DNA of 64,000 nt from Pollenia angustigena (GCA_930367215.1 OV884056.1:56668308-56732307); one strand, 5' to 3'. Counted from the first letter of the stretch, positions 22,672 through 34,008 are shown. The notes: a model not told the origin generated them from the sequence alone. A program made the numbers and translations.

Positions 22672-23325
22672 CCTAGATGTCGTGTATATCTCCCGATATG
22701 CGATGATACCTCAGCCAGTTTGCCGCCCGCCTTATAGCCGAGATCTCCGCCTGCAGGACACTTCATCCATCCGGCAGACGAAAGGAAACTTTCACATCCC
22801 GCTCCTCTATGAAGAAACCGGGGTGCAGTAGTCCACTCCATCAGGGACAATCATATAATTGATTATCCTGGCGAGTCCATAATCACGGGCCGACCAGCCG
22901 TGCGCCGCGTGCAGCCGTGTCGCCGAGCAAAGAGCAATCTGTCTGGCCGTGATGTCCACCGGAAGACAGTTTAACATCGTAAACAGCGCCCTCGTGGGAG
23001 TAGATTGAATTGATCCCGTCATCATCAACGCAACAAGTCTATGTACTTTCTTCAGCATCGCGCGGTGCCTGCTCTTATCCAATGCAGTCCACCATACAAA
23101 GACTCCGTAGTGCAGAGTAGGCTTTACTACAGCCTCAAAGATCCAACTGACACACCTCGGGCTCATGCCCCAGTTTCTGCCGATTGCACCCCTACACGCA
23201 TATATGGCAACTATTGCCCTTTCCACTCTAATCCGGACATTTAGTCCCCATGACAGCTTGCTATCCAGAACCACGCCCAGATACTTGGTACTGTGAGAAA
23301 TCTGAACCTCAGATCATAATACCGG
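22672..23325 (-). pseudogene. Non-LTR retrotransposon fragment: end of reverse transcriptase and start of RNase H
   Basis: The minus-strand frame from about 23325 reads STKYLGVVLDSKLSW, the conserved YLGV.LD.kL.W motif after the fingers/palm of LINE reverse transcriptases. It continues with FEAVVKPTLHYGVFVWW, the 'thumb' YG...W motif, and then RALFTMLNCLPVDITARQIA. It stops at 22807. In a shifted frame further down, FIEERDVKVSFRLPDG, a stop, then VLQAEISAIRRAANWLR gives the start of an RNase H domain. At least one frameshift and one nonsense codon show it is dead. It is probably of the R1/jockey group. Confidence 0.85.
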
Positions 23326-23453
23326 TACGGCACATCTTGCGCATTTTATGTAGACAAAATATTTTGAGTTGCAGTTTTATACTAAAGTGGGTTTTTTTAC
23401 CATTCACTGTATTAATTCCATTTTCATTATCTTCTGTCAGTAAAGGCTAGATT

Positions 23454-23799
23454 ACACTATTATACTTTGTATTAATACATGTTAAAACTCAAGTAATATG
23501 ACAAAGTGTGCAAGTGTGAATGCAATGTGTCACGAAAATGACAAGTACATATTATGAAAAAAGTTTGACATCCCATACGACTTCATCGTTTTTTTAAAAA
23601 TTTCTAAACAGTTATACTTTTCATTGGATCAGGGCTGCATTTTTTTTCATGTGTTAGCTTTTATACTTTGTGTGATGGTGTGAATACAAACTGTCAGGTT
23701 ACATTAGATTTTTTGACAGTCGCAACAAAACTCATTAGATTTCTATCTCGCAAAGTATTATGGAATACGTTATACTTGTGAGATAGTGTTATCTAGGCT
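23454..23799 (+). mobile_element. MITE with 3-bp TAA target site, copy 1
   Basis: The ends AGGCTAGATTACACTAT and ATAGTGTTATCTAGGCT are inverted partners. TAA flanks both sides (23451-23453 and 23800-23802). An inverted second copy with the same internal landmarks (CATCCCATACGACTTCATCG, CTGTCAAAAAATCTAATG) is at 28485-28837. A 3-bp TA-rich duplication suggests PIF/Harbinger, by inference. Confidence 0.88.
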
Positions 23800-23802
23800 T
23801 AA

Positions 23803-24526
23803 GCCAGCCCGGTTTTTTTTGTCCAACTCTCAGCTTTTTCGAAACAAGTCTTTAAATACCGTACTTTGTACTTAACTAACTACCATGTAGCATACATTTT
23901 GGACTTGTCTAAAAAAACGATTGTACTAAAGCTGAGCTGTGGGTTTCAAAAAGGAAGTGAATGGTATTATTTTCATCATAAAATTCGACTACAAAAATTA
24001 ACGCAAAATGGCGATTGTCTTTTTTTGAACCCATTTCATTTTTTTCATTGAACTCATTCGTGCCACATCGAACGTTTTCGTACGACAGTTATTATTTTAC
24101 TTAGAGCCTTTCGTTCATTTACAGACGACATTGAGTGAAATTTGTTGTGATTTTTAAATGAAGAACTCTTTACTGAACATTTTTGCAAAAGCAATTCATG
24201 GGTCTAGAATAATTTTTTGAGGTTTTATTGAGTGAAAAATTTATAAATAATGGTAAAATGGCACTAAATGTGTTTATACATACATACATATGTATGTATT
24301 TTTTCTTTTTCAAAGATTAAATGAGAAAGAAGTTATGTTTGAAATGTTGTAACTATAAAAAAAATTTTTTAAATCAGAGTTGTACAATTCAAGAGTTTAT
24401 AAAAAGATATATAATTTTACGTACTTTGTATTAAAAATTAACAATTGTTTAGGAAAGGCAACATCATTTCGTTTGACGTTTATAGCGGAAAATTACAACA
24501 TTTTATTCTGATTTGTTTTACACTTA
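23803..24526. other. No gene recognised
   Basis: Only short frames and AT-rich sequence are seen, with a short CATACATACATATGTATG palindrome at 24279-24297. Confidence 0.5.
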
Positions 24527-24615
24527 CCCTGCCTTTACACATGCAAATAGTGGCATGCCACTAATGTATACATATTATCAAAGAAAATTTGTTCGAAATA
24601 GTCGAATCTCATGCC

Positions 24616-25759
24616 CAGAGGTCCAAGCCTATATATAATTTTCGGCAGCGGCGGCTTGAAGAAAACTAGCCGGCGGTGGCTTTAAGCCGGCTCAAGCCGA
24701 TGTTAAATTAATTAATTTCTTAAATTTAAAAACAAACCTTTTTACCTTCGTTCATGGGTATAAAAAAATAATATCTATTTATTTGCTTAAAAATATCTTA
24801 CTGAATTTATATTTTTCGAGTACCTTTCTCTTGCCAATTTAAGAATCTCACAAAAAATATCCGCAATTTAAGAAATCACATGTGCTTTGCCTTTTTTTCT
24901 ACATAAGCTTCTTTATTGCAGAAGGTTTTTAAAATATTCTATAAATCCAAAATAACTTAAATGATTATTATAATTGGAAAGCTCTTCATTTTCTGACCCT
25001 GATGAATTTTCTACAATTTTACTCGCACTTTATGTAGAAAAATAACTTTTTATACCTATCTCTGAAGTTTGGAAAAAAAAACTCTTAAGTCAGAAACTGT
25101 AGTGTTTCGTATTGTTGAATTGAAAATTATAGATTTGCCTTATTTAATTGATGTATTTTCAAAAATCAAATGATAGCAATTGAGAGCGTTAAAGATTAGA
25201 TTGACAAACAATTGATTGTGTAGAAAAATTTATATGAAAAGCACTGAAAAAACTGAGAGATTTTCATATAAATTTTTCTACACAATCAATTGTTTGTCAC
25301 CTGGTACAGCACATAAACATAAACAAAACTTTGACATAAACCTAGACCAACAATGCAAGAGCAAAACATCGTCATCTGGCGAAGTGCTGCCACCTGTTTA
25401 TTTCACCATGATTGACACCAAACAAAAAAGGAAAACAAATAAGGGTTAAACCCAATCAGAAATTTAAAATGGATTTTTTTAACTTTAAACCTTTTTGCCG
25501 AACTTCAAAGTATATATTATAGTAAATAACTTCATAATGATACATGTAAAATTGTTGCGAAAATAACGAGATATGCATATTTTCAAAGCACAGGGTTGTA
25601 ATTTTTTAATGTCTAACCAAAAAATGTTCGGCTAAGCTGGTTAAGTCGGCTTAAAATCTAAGCCGAAACTAGCTGGACTTTTCGGCGGCGGCTTATGCTA
25701 AGAAAAAAACATCGGCGGCGGCGCTAAGCCGGCGCGGAGCTGATCGACTTGGACCTCTG
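24616..25759. mobile_element. 1144-bp non-autonomous hAT element with GGCGGC-rich ends
   Basis: The termini CAGAGGTCCAAG and CTTGGACCTCTG are exact complements. The 8-bp duplication CTCATGCC is perfect (24608-24615 and 25760-25767). Just inside each end GGCGGC/GCCGGC words are reiterated (24643-24705 and 25621-25740). No transposase frame is present. A perfect hairpin (25203-25298) sits in the middle. Confidence 0.95.
25203..25298. repeat. Perfect 38-bp inverted repeat with a 20-base loop
   Basis: The arm at 25203-25240, starting GACAAACAATTGATTGTGTA, is exactly complementary to 25261-25298. The loop is 25241-25260. Its perfection inside an otherwise diverged element suggests recent origin or a very small insertion. 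A transcript through it would form a long stable stem. Confidence 0.95.
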
Positions 25760-26255
25760 CTCATGCCATTAATTTTTATAATTACACATGCCCTTGCGAG
25801 TTCATTTTCAAAATGTTTACTTTTCAAATTAAAAAAAAATGTACCAGAAAACAAAATAGAGTTACCGAGTTAATCATAATAGCAAATTTTTTGGGAAATT
25901 TTTTCATTTATTTATATTAGCATTATTTTAACGATATTAATGCTCTATTATTAATAAACTTGCTTTTATTTATGCGCGTTTTTAAAAAATTAATCATAAT
26001 TCTTTATTAAGTTAAAACTTCAATAACAATTTGACAGCAATCCAGTAAATGTGAATTAAATTTTTAACAGGGTAGCATTGCTTATCGTTTTGACATTTAG
26101 TGGCATGCAAGTGCCAAATTTCCACTCGCATGCAATTTTTGCTGCCACTGGAGCAGCCATTGCGAAAAATGTGAGTGTATTAGTAAAAAAGTGTGAGTGT
26201 ATTGAGTTTTTCGAACTGGCAGTGGCATGTGTAAATGCTAGGTTAAGTTTACATA

Positions 26256-26397
26256 GTTTGATAAAAATTAAACTTTTGGTGGATTTTTTTTCCTGTTGTT
26301 GTTGTAACAAAAATTATATTTTTCCACTTTTCTAACAAATAAAAAAACTGAAATGAATACCTTTAATTTAATTTAAATAGGAAGGTATTACACATGT
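26256..26397. other. Short non-coding gap
   Basis: Nothing is recognised between the outer element and the LINE remnant. Confidence 0.4.
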
Positions 26398-26812
26398 GTG
26401 AAACCTATACTTCTATACGGATGTGAAACATGGGGCCTTTCCAAAAGCGACATACGACGACTGCAAGTTTTCACTAATCGTTGCTTACGAAGGATTATTC
26501 GTTGTTTTTGGCCCAACACAATAACTAACGCTGAGCTGCTTCGAAACACGAGCCAATAGCCAATCCAGTGCGACATCCTGAAAAGGAAATTTGGATGGAT
26601 TGGGCATACACTGAGATCCGATAACCAGGTAGCTGCAGTACAACCCCCAAGGTTCTCGGCGTCGTGGACGTCCAAAAATTACTTGGCGAATCGCAACCAT
26701 TCGTGAGCTGGCAATTGCAGGATTTTCATGGAACGAGGCATTAAAAACAGCCCACAGCAGAGTCCGTTGGAAGTCATTAATTGAGACCGTTTGCTCCCAA
26801 GCTGGACAATAG
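26398..26812 (+). pseudogene. 3' fragment of a non-LTR retrotransposon ORF
   Basis: From 26398 the plus frame reads VKPILLYGCETWGLSKSDIR, the YG.E.W thumb motif of RTE/CR1/I-type reverse transcriptases. It continues RCLRRIIRCFWPNTITNAEL. After an in-frame stop comes KRKFGWIGHTLRSDN, the W.GH..R motif near the C-terminus. A frame change at about 26650 leads to RRRGRPKITWRI and WNEALKTAHSRVRWK before the stop at 26810-26812. At least one stop and one frameshift make it a dead 5'-truncated copy. Confidence 0.85.
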
Positions 26813-27125
26813 CGGACCATCAAATAGGAAAAAAGGGAGAATAAAAAAAATTCAGGGCAATTTTTATTCATAATTGGGCTGATATTATTTATATAATAAC
26901 CAGTTGCTTTTGTACCTGGATTAAATTAAAATTATAATTTAAAGATTTAGGGTAAGAGAACTACAAATAATTATTTTTAAAAAACTTCTTGTTTTTTCAC
27001 TGAATTTATTCAAATGAATATACAGTAATAAATATTGTTTTTTCTTAAATTTAAATGACTAAAACGCGTAGAAATTTTTGTAGGGAACATTTTTTTGAAC
27101 GCGTAGGGAAAATTCGAATTTTGTT
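26813..27125. other. No gene recognised
   Basis: AT-rich sequence of about 310 bases, possibly the 3' end of the LINE remnant. No features are seen. Confidence 0.4.
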
Positions 27126-27127
27126 TA

Positions 27128-27164
<37 letters not shown>

Positions 27165-27303
27165 TTTTTTAATATCCTAAGCTAATCCCGCGAAGCTTTT
27201 CGCTTGTCTGCAGGAAAGAAACCAGAGTCTCTGGTGGGAATCGAACCCACAACCCCGGTGCTGATAGACTAGCTTACTACCAGCTGGCCTACCGGGTCAC
27301 TCT
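27126..27303 (-). mobile_element. tRNA-derived SINE with poly-A tail
   Basis: On the minus strand, GTGACCCGGTAGGCCAGCTGG (27300-27280) looks like a tRNA 5' half with an RNA polymerase III A box. GGGTTCGATTCCCACCAG (27248-27231) is a B box with T-arm. About 60 unrelated bases follow, then an uninterrupted A-rich tail (the T run at 27130-27171). A tRNA-like head plus A tail is a SINE rather than a true tRNA gene: no clean 7-bp acceptor stem closes. Confidence 0.8.
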
Positions 27304-28186
27304 TTCAGAAAATCTTCTGGCAACACTGTGTAGTAAATCGCAATTAATTTAAAATTCTCCAATTTCGAACTTTTTGATGAGACGTTGTTTTGCATTTAGG
27401 TGACGATATATATTTAAATAAAATGTGAATTTAGAAATACTTTTATTAAGCTGTATGGTATTATTATTTCAGTTTAACGGACTGTTGCTTTTCTGTAATA
27501 AATTACTGATATTTAATCAGTTAATGTGCTGGGATTTGTGCAAAAAAAAAAAGCGGGACGAAAGCTATAATAAAAACAAAATTGTCAATAAACAAATATG
27601 TATATTAAAAAGTGTTATGAAATAGCCTGAGCTTTAAAGTGTTAATTGGAACATATTGATATCAATTTGCAATAGTAATTATACATTCTGACGTTTTTTG
27701 TTTAAAAAAATTTAAATCTAACAGAAATTGAGACGAACTTCGCACAGCACAACGAACTAGTCGGCTAACATTCGTTGCGTAAATTCGTCGAATAATATAC
27801 AATAAGTTCGATAAGAACAGCTTTTAATTTCATTTGAAATTATTTGGATCATTTTTTAAAATAAAAGTTATAATATACAAGAACCAGTCACAAGGAAAAA
27901 TTATATTTTCATTTAAAAAATTATTTAGAATTAACAAAAATTGCGCAATTGGGTTAATTGTCGATTTTGAACAATTCAAGTCTAAGCATTAGTTTTTTAA
28001 CTTCCTCGATGATAATTTCTGTGTTATCCATATTCTTTTTTAATTGTTATAAAATTACACCAATTTTTTCATTTGTAAATAAATTTCTGTTTTTTTTAGC
28101 AGCTGATAAATGCTTAGATATTAACAAAATCGATTTAAAACATTATTATTTAATGAAAAAAGTGGTTAATTAATTTTCTTCAGCTC
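27304..28186. other. No gene recognised
   Basis: Contains one end of the CGTCACCTAAAATGC family in inverted orientation at 27383-27415 (TGTTTTGCATTTAGGTGACGA). Otherwise it is AT-rich and non-coding. Confidence 0.5.
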
Positions 28187-28447
28187 ATTATTGGTTTTGC
28201 CTTACGACCATTTAAATAAAAAAATTAGGAATGGGGTATATGTATTTCGAATATCCCATTTCTGAATGCAAAACGTCTTTCACGAAATGTTTATGGTTTC
28301 TGAGATATTAAGAATTTATTTTTCTCCATATCAACTATTTTTAAAATTATTAAGTATTGCTTTGCTCTTCACGCCACTGTTTGGCGAATTCCTCATGCAA
28401 AAATTTACAAAATAAATTTCACTCTTGCTTTGCTTCATTGTCGTAAG
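28187..28447 (+). repeat. Dispersed repeat, copy 2 (partner 20946-21185)
   Basis: It carries the same ordered landmarks as the copy at 20946, ending TTTGCTTCATTGTCGTAAG. It is followed closely by the MITE at 28485. Confidence 0.85.
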
Positions 28448-28484
28448 AAAAAATGGCAACAATAGTAATAGTAAGTATAACTAT

Positions 28485-28837
28485 AGCCTTGATTACACTA
28501 TCTCACAAGTCTTACGTATTCCATAATACTTTGTGAGATAGAAATCTAATGAGTTTTGTTGCGACTGTCAAAAAATCTAATGTAGCATGACAGTTTGTGT
28601 TCACACCATCACACAAAGTATAAAAGCTAACACATGAAAAAAAATGCAACTCTGATCCAATGAAAAGTATTTTTGTTAAGACATTTTTCAAAAAACGATG
28701 AAGTCGTATGGGATGTCAAACTTTTTTCATAACACTTGTCATTTTCGTGACACATTGCATTCACACTATCACACTTTGTCATATTACATGAGATTTTGAC
28801 ATGAATTAATACAAAATATAATAGTGTAATCTAGCCT
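28485..28837 (-). mobile_element. MITE with 3-bp target site, copy 2 (inverted)
   Basis: This is the reverse-complement relative of 23454-23799, at roughly 90 percent identity by eye. It is flanked by TAT at 28482-28484 and 28838-28840. Its ends AGCCTTGATTACACTATCTC and ATAGTGTAATCTAGCCT agree with copy 1. Confidence 0.88.
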
Positions 28838-28840
28838 TAT

Positions 28841-29384
28841 GCAACACAAAAAGCTACTTTTTAAGAAATTTAGATACATATGTAAGTGGAATATGCGGCA
28901 CAGAACAATACAATAAAATACTATTAACTTTCCTTTTCGTTTTTCTCTACTACGACTTTTTGGCATATGCGCCAAGCCAATTATGAGTTTACGAAATGTA
29001 CGCATCTGAAAACAAAGTATAAACAAAACAATTGTTTAAGTAAAAAGTTAACTAAAACACTTAGAAATTGGAAAGAAAAAGGGCCACTCAGCCCTAATTT
29101 AGTCGTGGACGTAAACAATGGAAATAAACCTGTCGCTGAGTTCGTTGTGCACGACGTATTTCGGCCTTCCCACTGATTATGTGTATTTTTATATACACGA
29201 ATATCCCAATAATGAATTTGCATTTAGATGTCTTTTCTAAGCTTTTAGAAAAAAAAATAATATTTATCATTTTGATGTGTAAAGAATGACAAGATATCAA
29301 ATTTTTAAAAACTGAAAACTTTGCTTTAGAAAAATTTTATAATAAAGCATTTTATACCATATTGAAGGAATTTACAATAATCAT
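28841..29384. other. No gene recognised
   Basis: 28841-28905 resembles 22495-22555. The remainder has only short frames. Confidence 0.45.
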
Positions 29385-29520
29385 CAGTGTGACCATATTA
29401 GCTTTTTTCGAGCTAAATTTAGCTTTATTTTTTCCTTTTCAGCTTGAGATATTTCATTTAGCTTTTAGCTCTTTTTTCAGCTTTTTTAAACGATGCATTT
29501 AGCTTTTACAAGCCTTTTTT
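29385..29520. repeat. TTAGCTTTT-reiterated block with a hAT-like end
   Basis: It starts CAGTGTGACCATATTAGC, a plausible hAT terminus. AGCTTTT or its variants then occur at least eight times in about 120 bases. No complementary second terminus was found, so it may be a truncated element end. Confidence 0.5.
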
Positions 29521-29724
29521 TAATTTCAAATGCGTGTTTATTTATATTTTAAAATAAATTAAACAGTTTATCCGAATACATAAACTTATGTGTGATTTAG
29601 TTAAAAGGTAAATTTTTATCAAAAGTTACACTAAACAGTAAATTTATGTGATTTATAAGAACAAAAAACTACATATTTCTATTCCATATTTCAGTTTTAA
29701 CTTAATTAAAAATGGTGGAAACAA

Positions 29725-31031
29725 ATCGAGCCCTTATAGCAAAAATGATGTAACCAACAAAAATAAAATTTTACAGGAGAAGATTTTTTTTAAATATTTT
29801 TGCTTCAAGTCTAGGCAGGCCTGCCATTTTTGCCGATTTATCGGCATTTCGCCGATTTTTTGCCCCTAAATTATCAAAGTGCCGATTTGCCGATTTTTGC
29901 TCCAAAAATGCCGATTTTTTGACTAACACGTAAAAGGCGATTACTTTTTGTTTGTTTGATAATAATACACTAACTTTAAGCGATACTGAAACAGTTGTAA
30001 CATTGAAAAGAGACAACTGTTATTAAGTCAGCGCTTCTACTAAAGAAAAGGGAGTTGGTTTTATTAAATATTAAATGCAGTGTTTGTAATGTGTGTTGGG
30101 TTAATACATTATTATTTGAAAAATATTCCACTATGAAGAATTAAAGGCCAAAGTTAAAAAAGAAATAATTTTTAAACCTAAAACAATTCAGTTAAAATTT
30201 CTTTTTCTATTAGGAAAATATAAAACACTTTATATTTGTGTTTGAAAATGGATAGATAAATACTTACAAAAGAATAAAGGTAAGATAAATTTATATTCAC
30301 TATCAATGAATATAATTTAAATAATAATTACTTTGATAATAAAATAATTTTTTTTTTAAGATTATAACGCAATAGAGGACGATGTTAGTACATAAATTAA
30401 ATAGCCAATTCGTATGTAAGAAAAATTAAATAAATTTGCAAAATTTTTGGCAAAAAATTTCAGATTTTATTTTTGCAAGTTATTCGTTTTTTAAAGATTA
30501 TTTAAAAATTAACAATTTAAACTGTTTTGATATTAATATTAAAACGGATTTAATAAAAATGTCAAACTCAAATATTTGTATATGGAATATACTTAATTAT
30601 AAGAAAGTTAAGAAAAACTTTATATTTAACTACAATTTCTTTGTAAAACGTTTATTTTGATTGATTCTTTTGAAATTTCATAAGTTATAAACATTAGATA
30701 ATTCTGAATTGTTCTTATTTGTAAGTAAGAATAGGTTTTATTGTATTTAAAATAGGTATTTTTAATTTGCCGATTTTTTGCCGATTTTTTTATATTAAAG
30801 TGCCGATAACGCCGATTTTTTTTTTAAATATGCCGATTTTTTATCAAAATTATCTGGTACCCCTGAGTCTAGGGTTTCGTTTGAAATTGCTTTTGCTCTT
30901 ATTTCGTAACGGTACTTCCCAGAGATATGAGATTTTTAGAGATGATGCAAATGATCCAAAATTATCGATTTTCATCAAAAAATAAAAATCTAAAATGTTG
31001 TTGTTACATAATTTTTGCTATTAGGGCTCGA
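29725..31031. mobile_element. MITE (249 bp without insertion) split by a hAT element
   Basis: The left end ATCGAGCCCTTATAGCAAAA and right end TTTTTGCTATTAGGGCTCGA are inverted partners. An uninterrupted copy in the opposite orientation lies at 38944-39192. Subtracting the insertion and one 8-bp duplication leaves 249 bases, the same length as the other copy. The interior includes AACGGTACTTCCCAGAGATA. Confidence 0.88.
29816..30865. mobile_element. 1050-bp non-autonomous hAT element with GCCGATTTT-rich ends
   Basis: The ends CAGGCCTGCCA and TGGTACCCCTG are imperfect complements. The 8-bp duplication AGTCTAGG is perfect (29808-29815 and 30866-30873). The host MITE copy at 38944-39192 has the same place intact with a single AGTCTAGG. 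GCCGATTT words are reiterated at 29830-29920 and 30768-30842, in the same orientation at both ends. There is no coding capacity. Confidence 0.95.
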
Positions 31032-31108
31032 AATAAGCAAGCAATTTTAAATCGGCGCGCCGCGGCGGCCACTTAGCTGACTGGTCTAAAATCACAGTTA
31101 TGAAAAAA
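31032..31108. other. Short GC-rich patch
   Basis: ATCGGCGCGCCGCGGCGGCC at 31052-31071 stands out in AT-rich surroundings and resembles the GGCGGC-rich ends of the 24616-25759 element. No second end was seen. Confidence 0.35.
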
Positions 31109-31712
31109 GTTTTTTTTGTTCTTTTTAATGATTTCAAATCAATTTCACAAAAAGTGATTTTCAGAACATGCCTGATAATTAACTATCAGTTATAGCAGTC
31201 AAAACATATTGCTAACTGGAAGTTAAAGTTATAGTTAGTATTAACTGAACTTGGCGAAATTGGGGGTTAATGACTTTTTTTTAAATAAAAATTTAGTTAT
31301 ATGTAATTTTAAAATATCGCAATGTCGTCAAAACTCAAAAAAATAACATTTCGAAATAAACATCCGCTATGTTCAAACCTATTAAATTAAATTATTTGCC
31401 TTTGCAAAACGTTTTTTTTGTTCTTTTTAATGATTTCAAATCAATTTCACAAAAAGTGATTTTCAGAACATGCCTGATAATTAACTATCAGTTATAGCAG
31501 TCAAAACATATTGCTAACTGGAAGTTAAAGTTATAGTTAGTATTAACTGAACTTGGCGAAATTGGGGGTTAATGACTTTTTTTTAAATAAAAATTTAGTT
31601 ATATGTAATTTTAAAATAGCGCAATGTCGTCAAAACTCAAAAAAAATAACATTTCGAAATAAACATCCGCTATGTTCAAACCTATTAAATTAAATTATTT
31701 GCCTTTGCAAAA
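31109..31712 (+). repeat. Perfect-looking 302-bp tandem duplication
   Basis: The unit starting GTTTTTTTTGTTC at 31109 restarts at 31411 and ends at 31712. By eye I find only one substitution (ATATCGC against ATAGCGC) and one or two length changes in homopolymers. The duplication must be recent, or it is an assembly artefact. Confidence 0.93.
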
Positions 31713-32666
31713 CGTTTGTCTAAACCAAACATTATTTAACAGTTTTTAAATTACATTCTACAATTATCTTCTGAAAAATAAAGCTTAGTAAATCAATAGA
31801 AATTATTAAAAATAAAGCTTAAGTTTCATCAATTTATCGGTCACGCTTTTTTTTTGGATTGTTTCGTTAAATATTTGTTAGGTCCGAACATACCTCAAGA
31901 AAAATTAACGACACATTCTTTTCAAACGTGGAAAGTATAAAATATATAAAAATACATTTTATACACAAAAAAAAAAAAAGAAAAATATAGCGAACAATTC
32001 TGCATCACTAACCCCGAAACTTAATTTTTTTATTATATTATGACGACTTTGCAGCAAATGAGCGATATGTAGTTTTATTTTTTTTTGTTTTTAAATGAAT
32101 TGATAAGATAATCGAATGTGTGAAGGTATGAAATTGGCGTGGCTGATATTGTTATTAATCAAAACCATTTGTTGTAATAAAATATGGTTTGCAATTTTAT
32201 AGTTGTGGCTTAACATTGTGTTTTTGAAATCAATTTTTTTTTATGAACAAGAGCGCAAAAATATTTCAGGTTAATGCCAGTAATACAATTGGTCGTACGT
32301 CGTAATAACGTAGAACTTAATGCCGCAAATTTTTAAAAACACTCTATTTTTACCCACAATTCCGTCACAGACGTATATTAATTTATTTTTAAAATAAAAT
32401 AAGCAATTACAAATTTATTGAAATTGTTGTTTATTTTTCTAAAACAATACTGTCGCAACTGGCGTATAAAATAGAATTAAATCTAATACAACGTAAGATG
32501 TAGATACGCTTTTACGTTAGCATCAGCTATTGTATAAAAACAAATTATATGACGTTTTAATTTGACAACGTATCGATGTCGTACGCTCCAAAGTTCATGC
32601 GGTGCAATTGTGTTCCTACGGTTATAACAAGAATTTTTTCTAAAAGTTTGTTAAATGAAAAATCTT

Positions 32667-32880
32667 AAATATTATATTCAACATTTTTAATTTTTCGAAT
32701 TTATTCTATGAGCTAAGGTAAAATGAAAAAAGAAAATACAATATAATAGTCTGGTAGTGTATAAAGTCATTTCTGAAAAATTGTAGGAATAGAACTATTA
32801 CAAAAAAGCTTTATAAAATACATAACTGAAATTTAGCTCATAGAATAAATTCAAAAAATTAAAAATGTTGAATATAATAT
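32667..32880. repeat. Inverted repeat, ~45-bp arms
   Basis: The arms are nearly exact complements, enclosing about 120 bases that contain TAAGGTAAAATG. It is probably a small foldback element. Confidence 0.85.
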
Positions 32881-32977
32881 AAAGTTACCTTCGGAAGGAA
32901 ATAATTCCCAGTTTCAATCTTAAATATTTTTATATAAAATATATTTACAATATTACAATGTCCTATAAACTATTTTC

Positions 32978-33058
32978 GATGTACGTAACAACTATTTCTT
33001 TCAAACAATTACATTTAAATCTAGTTGTACGAAAGAAAGAATCCTTACGTACATCGGA
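32978..33058. repeat. ~80-bp hairpin, possibly a mini-MITE
   Basis: CGATGTACGTAACAACTATTTCTTTC at the left is mirrored imperfectly by GAAAGAAAGAATCCTTACGTACATCG at the right. Confidence 0.75.
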
Positions 33059-33439
33059 AATAGGCAGTTAATTTTAAGACAAGTAAAAAATTAACACGAA
33101 TTAATAATAATTTTAACGTAAACAATAACTAAATTAATACGACTATGTATTTCATTTTGTTAGCTGAAATGCAAAAAGACATAACTTACAAAAAATTAAA
33201 AATCAGTTTTCTTATTGATTATGTACATATCAAAATTATGCATGCCCTCTCAAATTTTTCCTCTCAGATAATGAAAGTTAGACATTTTATAAGCGAAAAT
33301 CGAAAGTATGTAACTGCAGAGCAACTAAAGGTTGATCCAACCAAAATCCACGATGTTAATTTTAAATAAAACAAGAAGTTTTCAGAGAAATATCTTAATA
33401 TTTTTTTATTATTATGGATGGATCTATGACAATTATGTG

Positions 33440-34008
33440 TGAAACAAAATATCGGCCAAATGCTCGTCAAGTCTTCGGTGGCATACCTCTATCCGATGGT
33501 CCATATTTCAATGAATCTAAGACATAATTGAGGTTCAATGTCATTAATGTGCCGAATTTCTCATCTTTTAGCTTTTGAATTGTTCTTGGCTTACTGACGT
33601 ACAATTTTTCTTTTAAATATCCTTAAAAAAGCAGTTTAGCGGTATCAAATCATATGATCGTGGCGGCCAATCAACATCACCACGACGTGAGATAAAACAG
33701 CCTTTGAATTTCTCGCGCAAAAGAGTCATTGTTTCGTTGGCTGTGTGGCAAGTGACACCATCCTGTTGGAGCCACATATCATCCAGGTCCATATACTCAA
33801 TTTCTGGCCACAAGAAGTCCGACCTCATTTTCGAAGAAGTACGGCCCGATAACGCTCGTAGATTCTCATTTGCTAATCAATTCTGAGGTGAAAGGGTGCC
33901 TTGTCGCTGAAGATTAAGTGCACGAAATCAATTTTGATTTCAACGCCCATTTTCGTAAAAGGATTTAACAATCTTAACGCGCTGCTCAATTGTGCAGCTC
34001 TCCATGGT
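33440..34008 (-). pseudogene. Degraded mariner-like transposase
   Basis: From an ATG at 34008 the minus frame reads MESCTIEQRVKIVKSFYENG, the standard mariner N-terminus, then breaks. After a deletion the text resembles the region before the catalytic core (IDFVHLIFSDKAPFHL), with stops. A clean stretch at 33828-33613 reads FLWPEIEYMDLDDMWLQQDG, TCHTANETMTLLREKF and GDVDWPPRSYDLIPLNCFF. This includes the second catalytic Asp (QQDG) and the WPPRS.DL.PL region. Lower down, INDIEPQLC and SIWPIFCFTHNC correspond to the C-terminus. Multiple stops, frameshifts and an internal deletion make it non-functional. It is related to the remnant at 8722-9010. Confidence 0.9.

Larger units (their letters stand above)
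24527..26255. mobile_element. Outer element with CCTTTACACATGC ends, split by a hAT insertion
   Basis: TGCCTTTACACATGC at 24532-24546 is mirrored by GCATGTGTAAATGCTAGG at 26226-26243. GTGGCATG words lie inside both ends (24552, 26100 and 26222). The 1144-bp hAT element at 24616-25759 interrupts it. Without the insertion it would be roughly 600 bp. The target-site duplication is not clear. Confidence 0.55.
31713..33439. other. Non-coding stretch with two hairpins
   Basis: No gene is supported. 32667-32711 and 32834-32880 form inverted arms (ATTATATTCAACATTTTTAA; TAGCTCATAGAATAAATTC), about 45 bases each. 32978-33058 is a smaller inverted repeat with ends CGATGTACGTAA and TTACGTACATCG. 33163-33260 is a fragment of the CGTCACCTAAAATGC family. 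Confidence 0.6.

Noticed and set aside
26388..26871. Two overlapping minus-strand frames of 95 and 128 codons
   Set aside because: They are antisense to the recognisable LINE reverse-transcriptase remnant on the plus strand.
27231..27300. A genuine tRNA gene on the minus strand
   Set aside because: The B box is good but the acceptor stem does not pair and a poly-A tail follows, so a SINE fits better.
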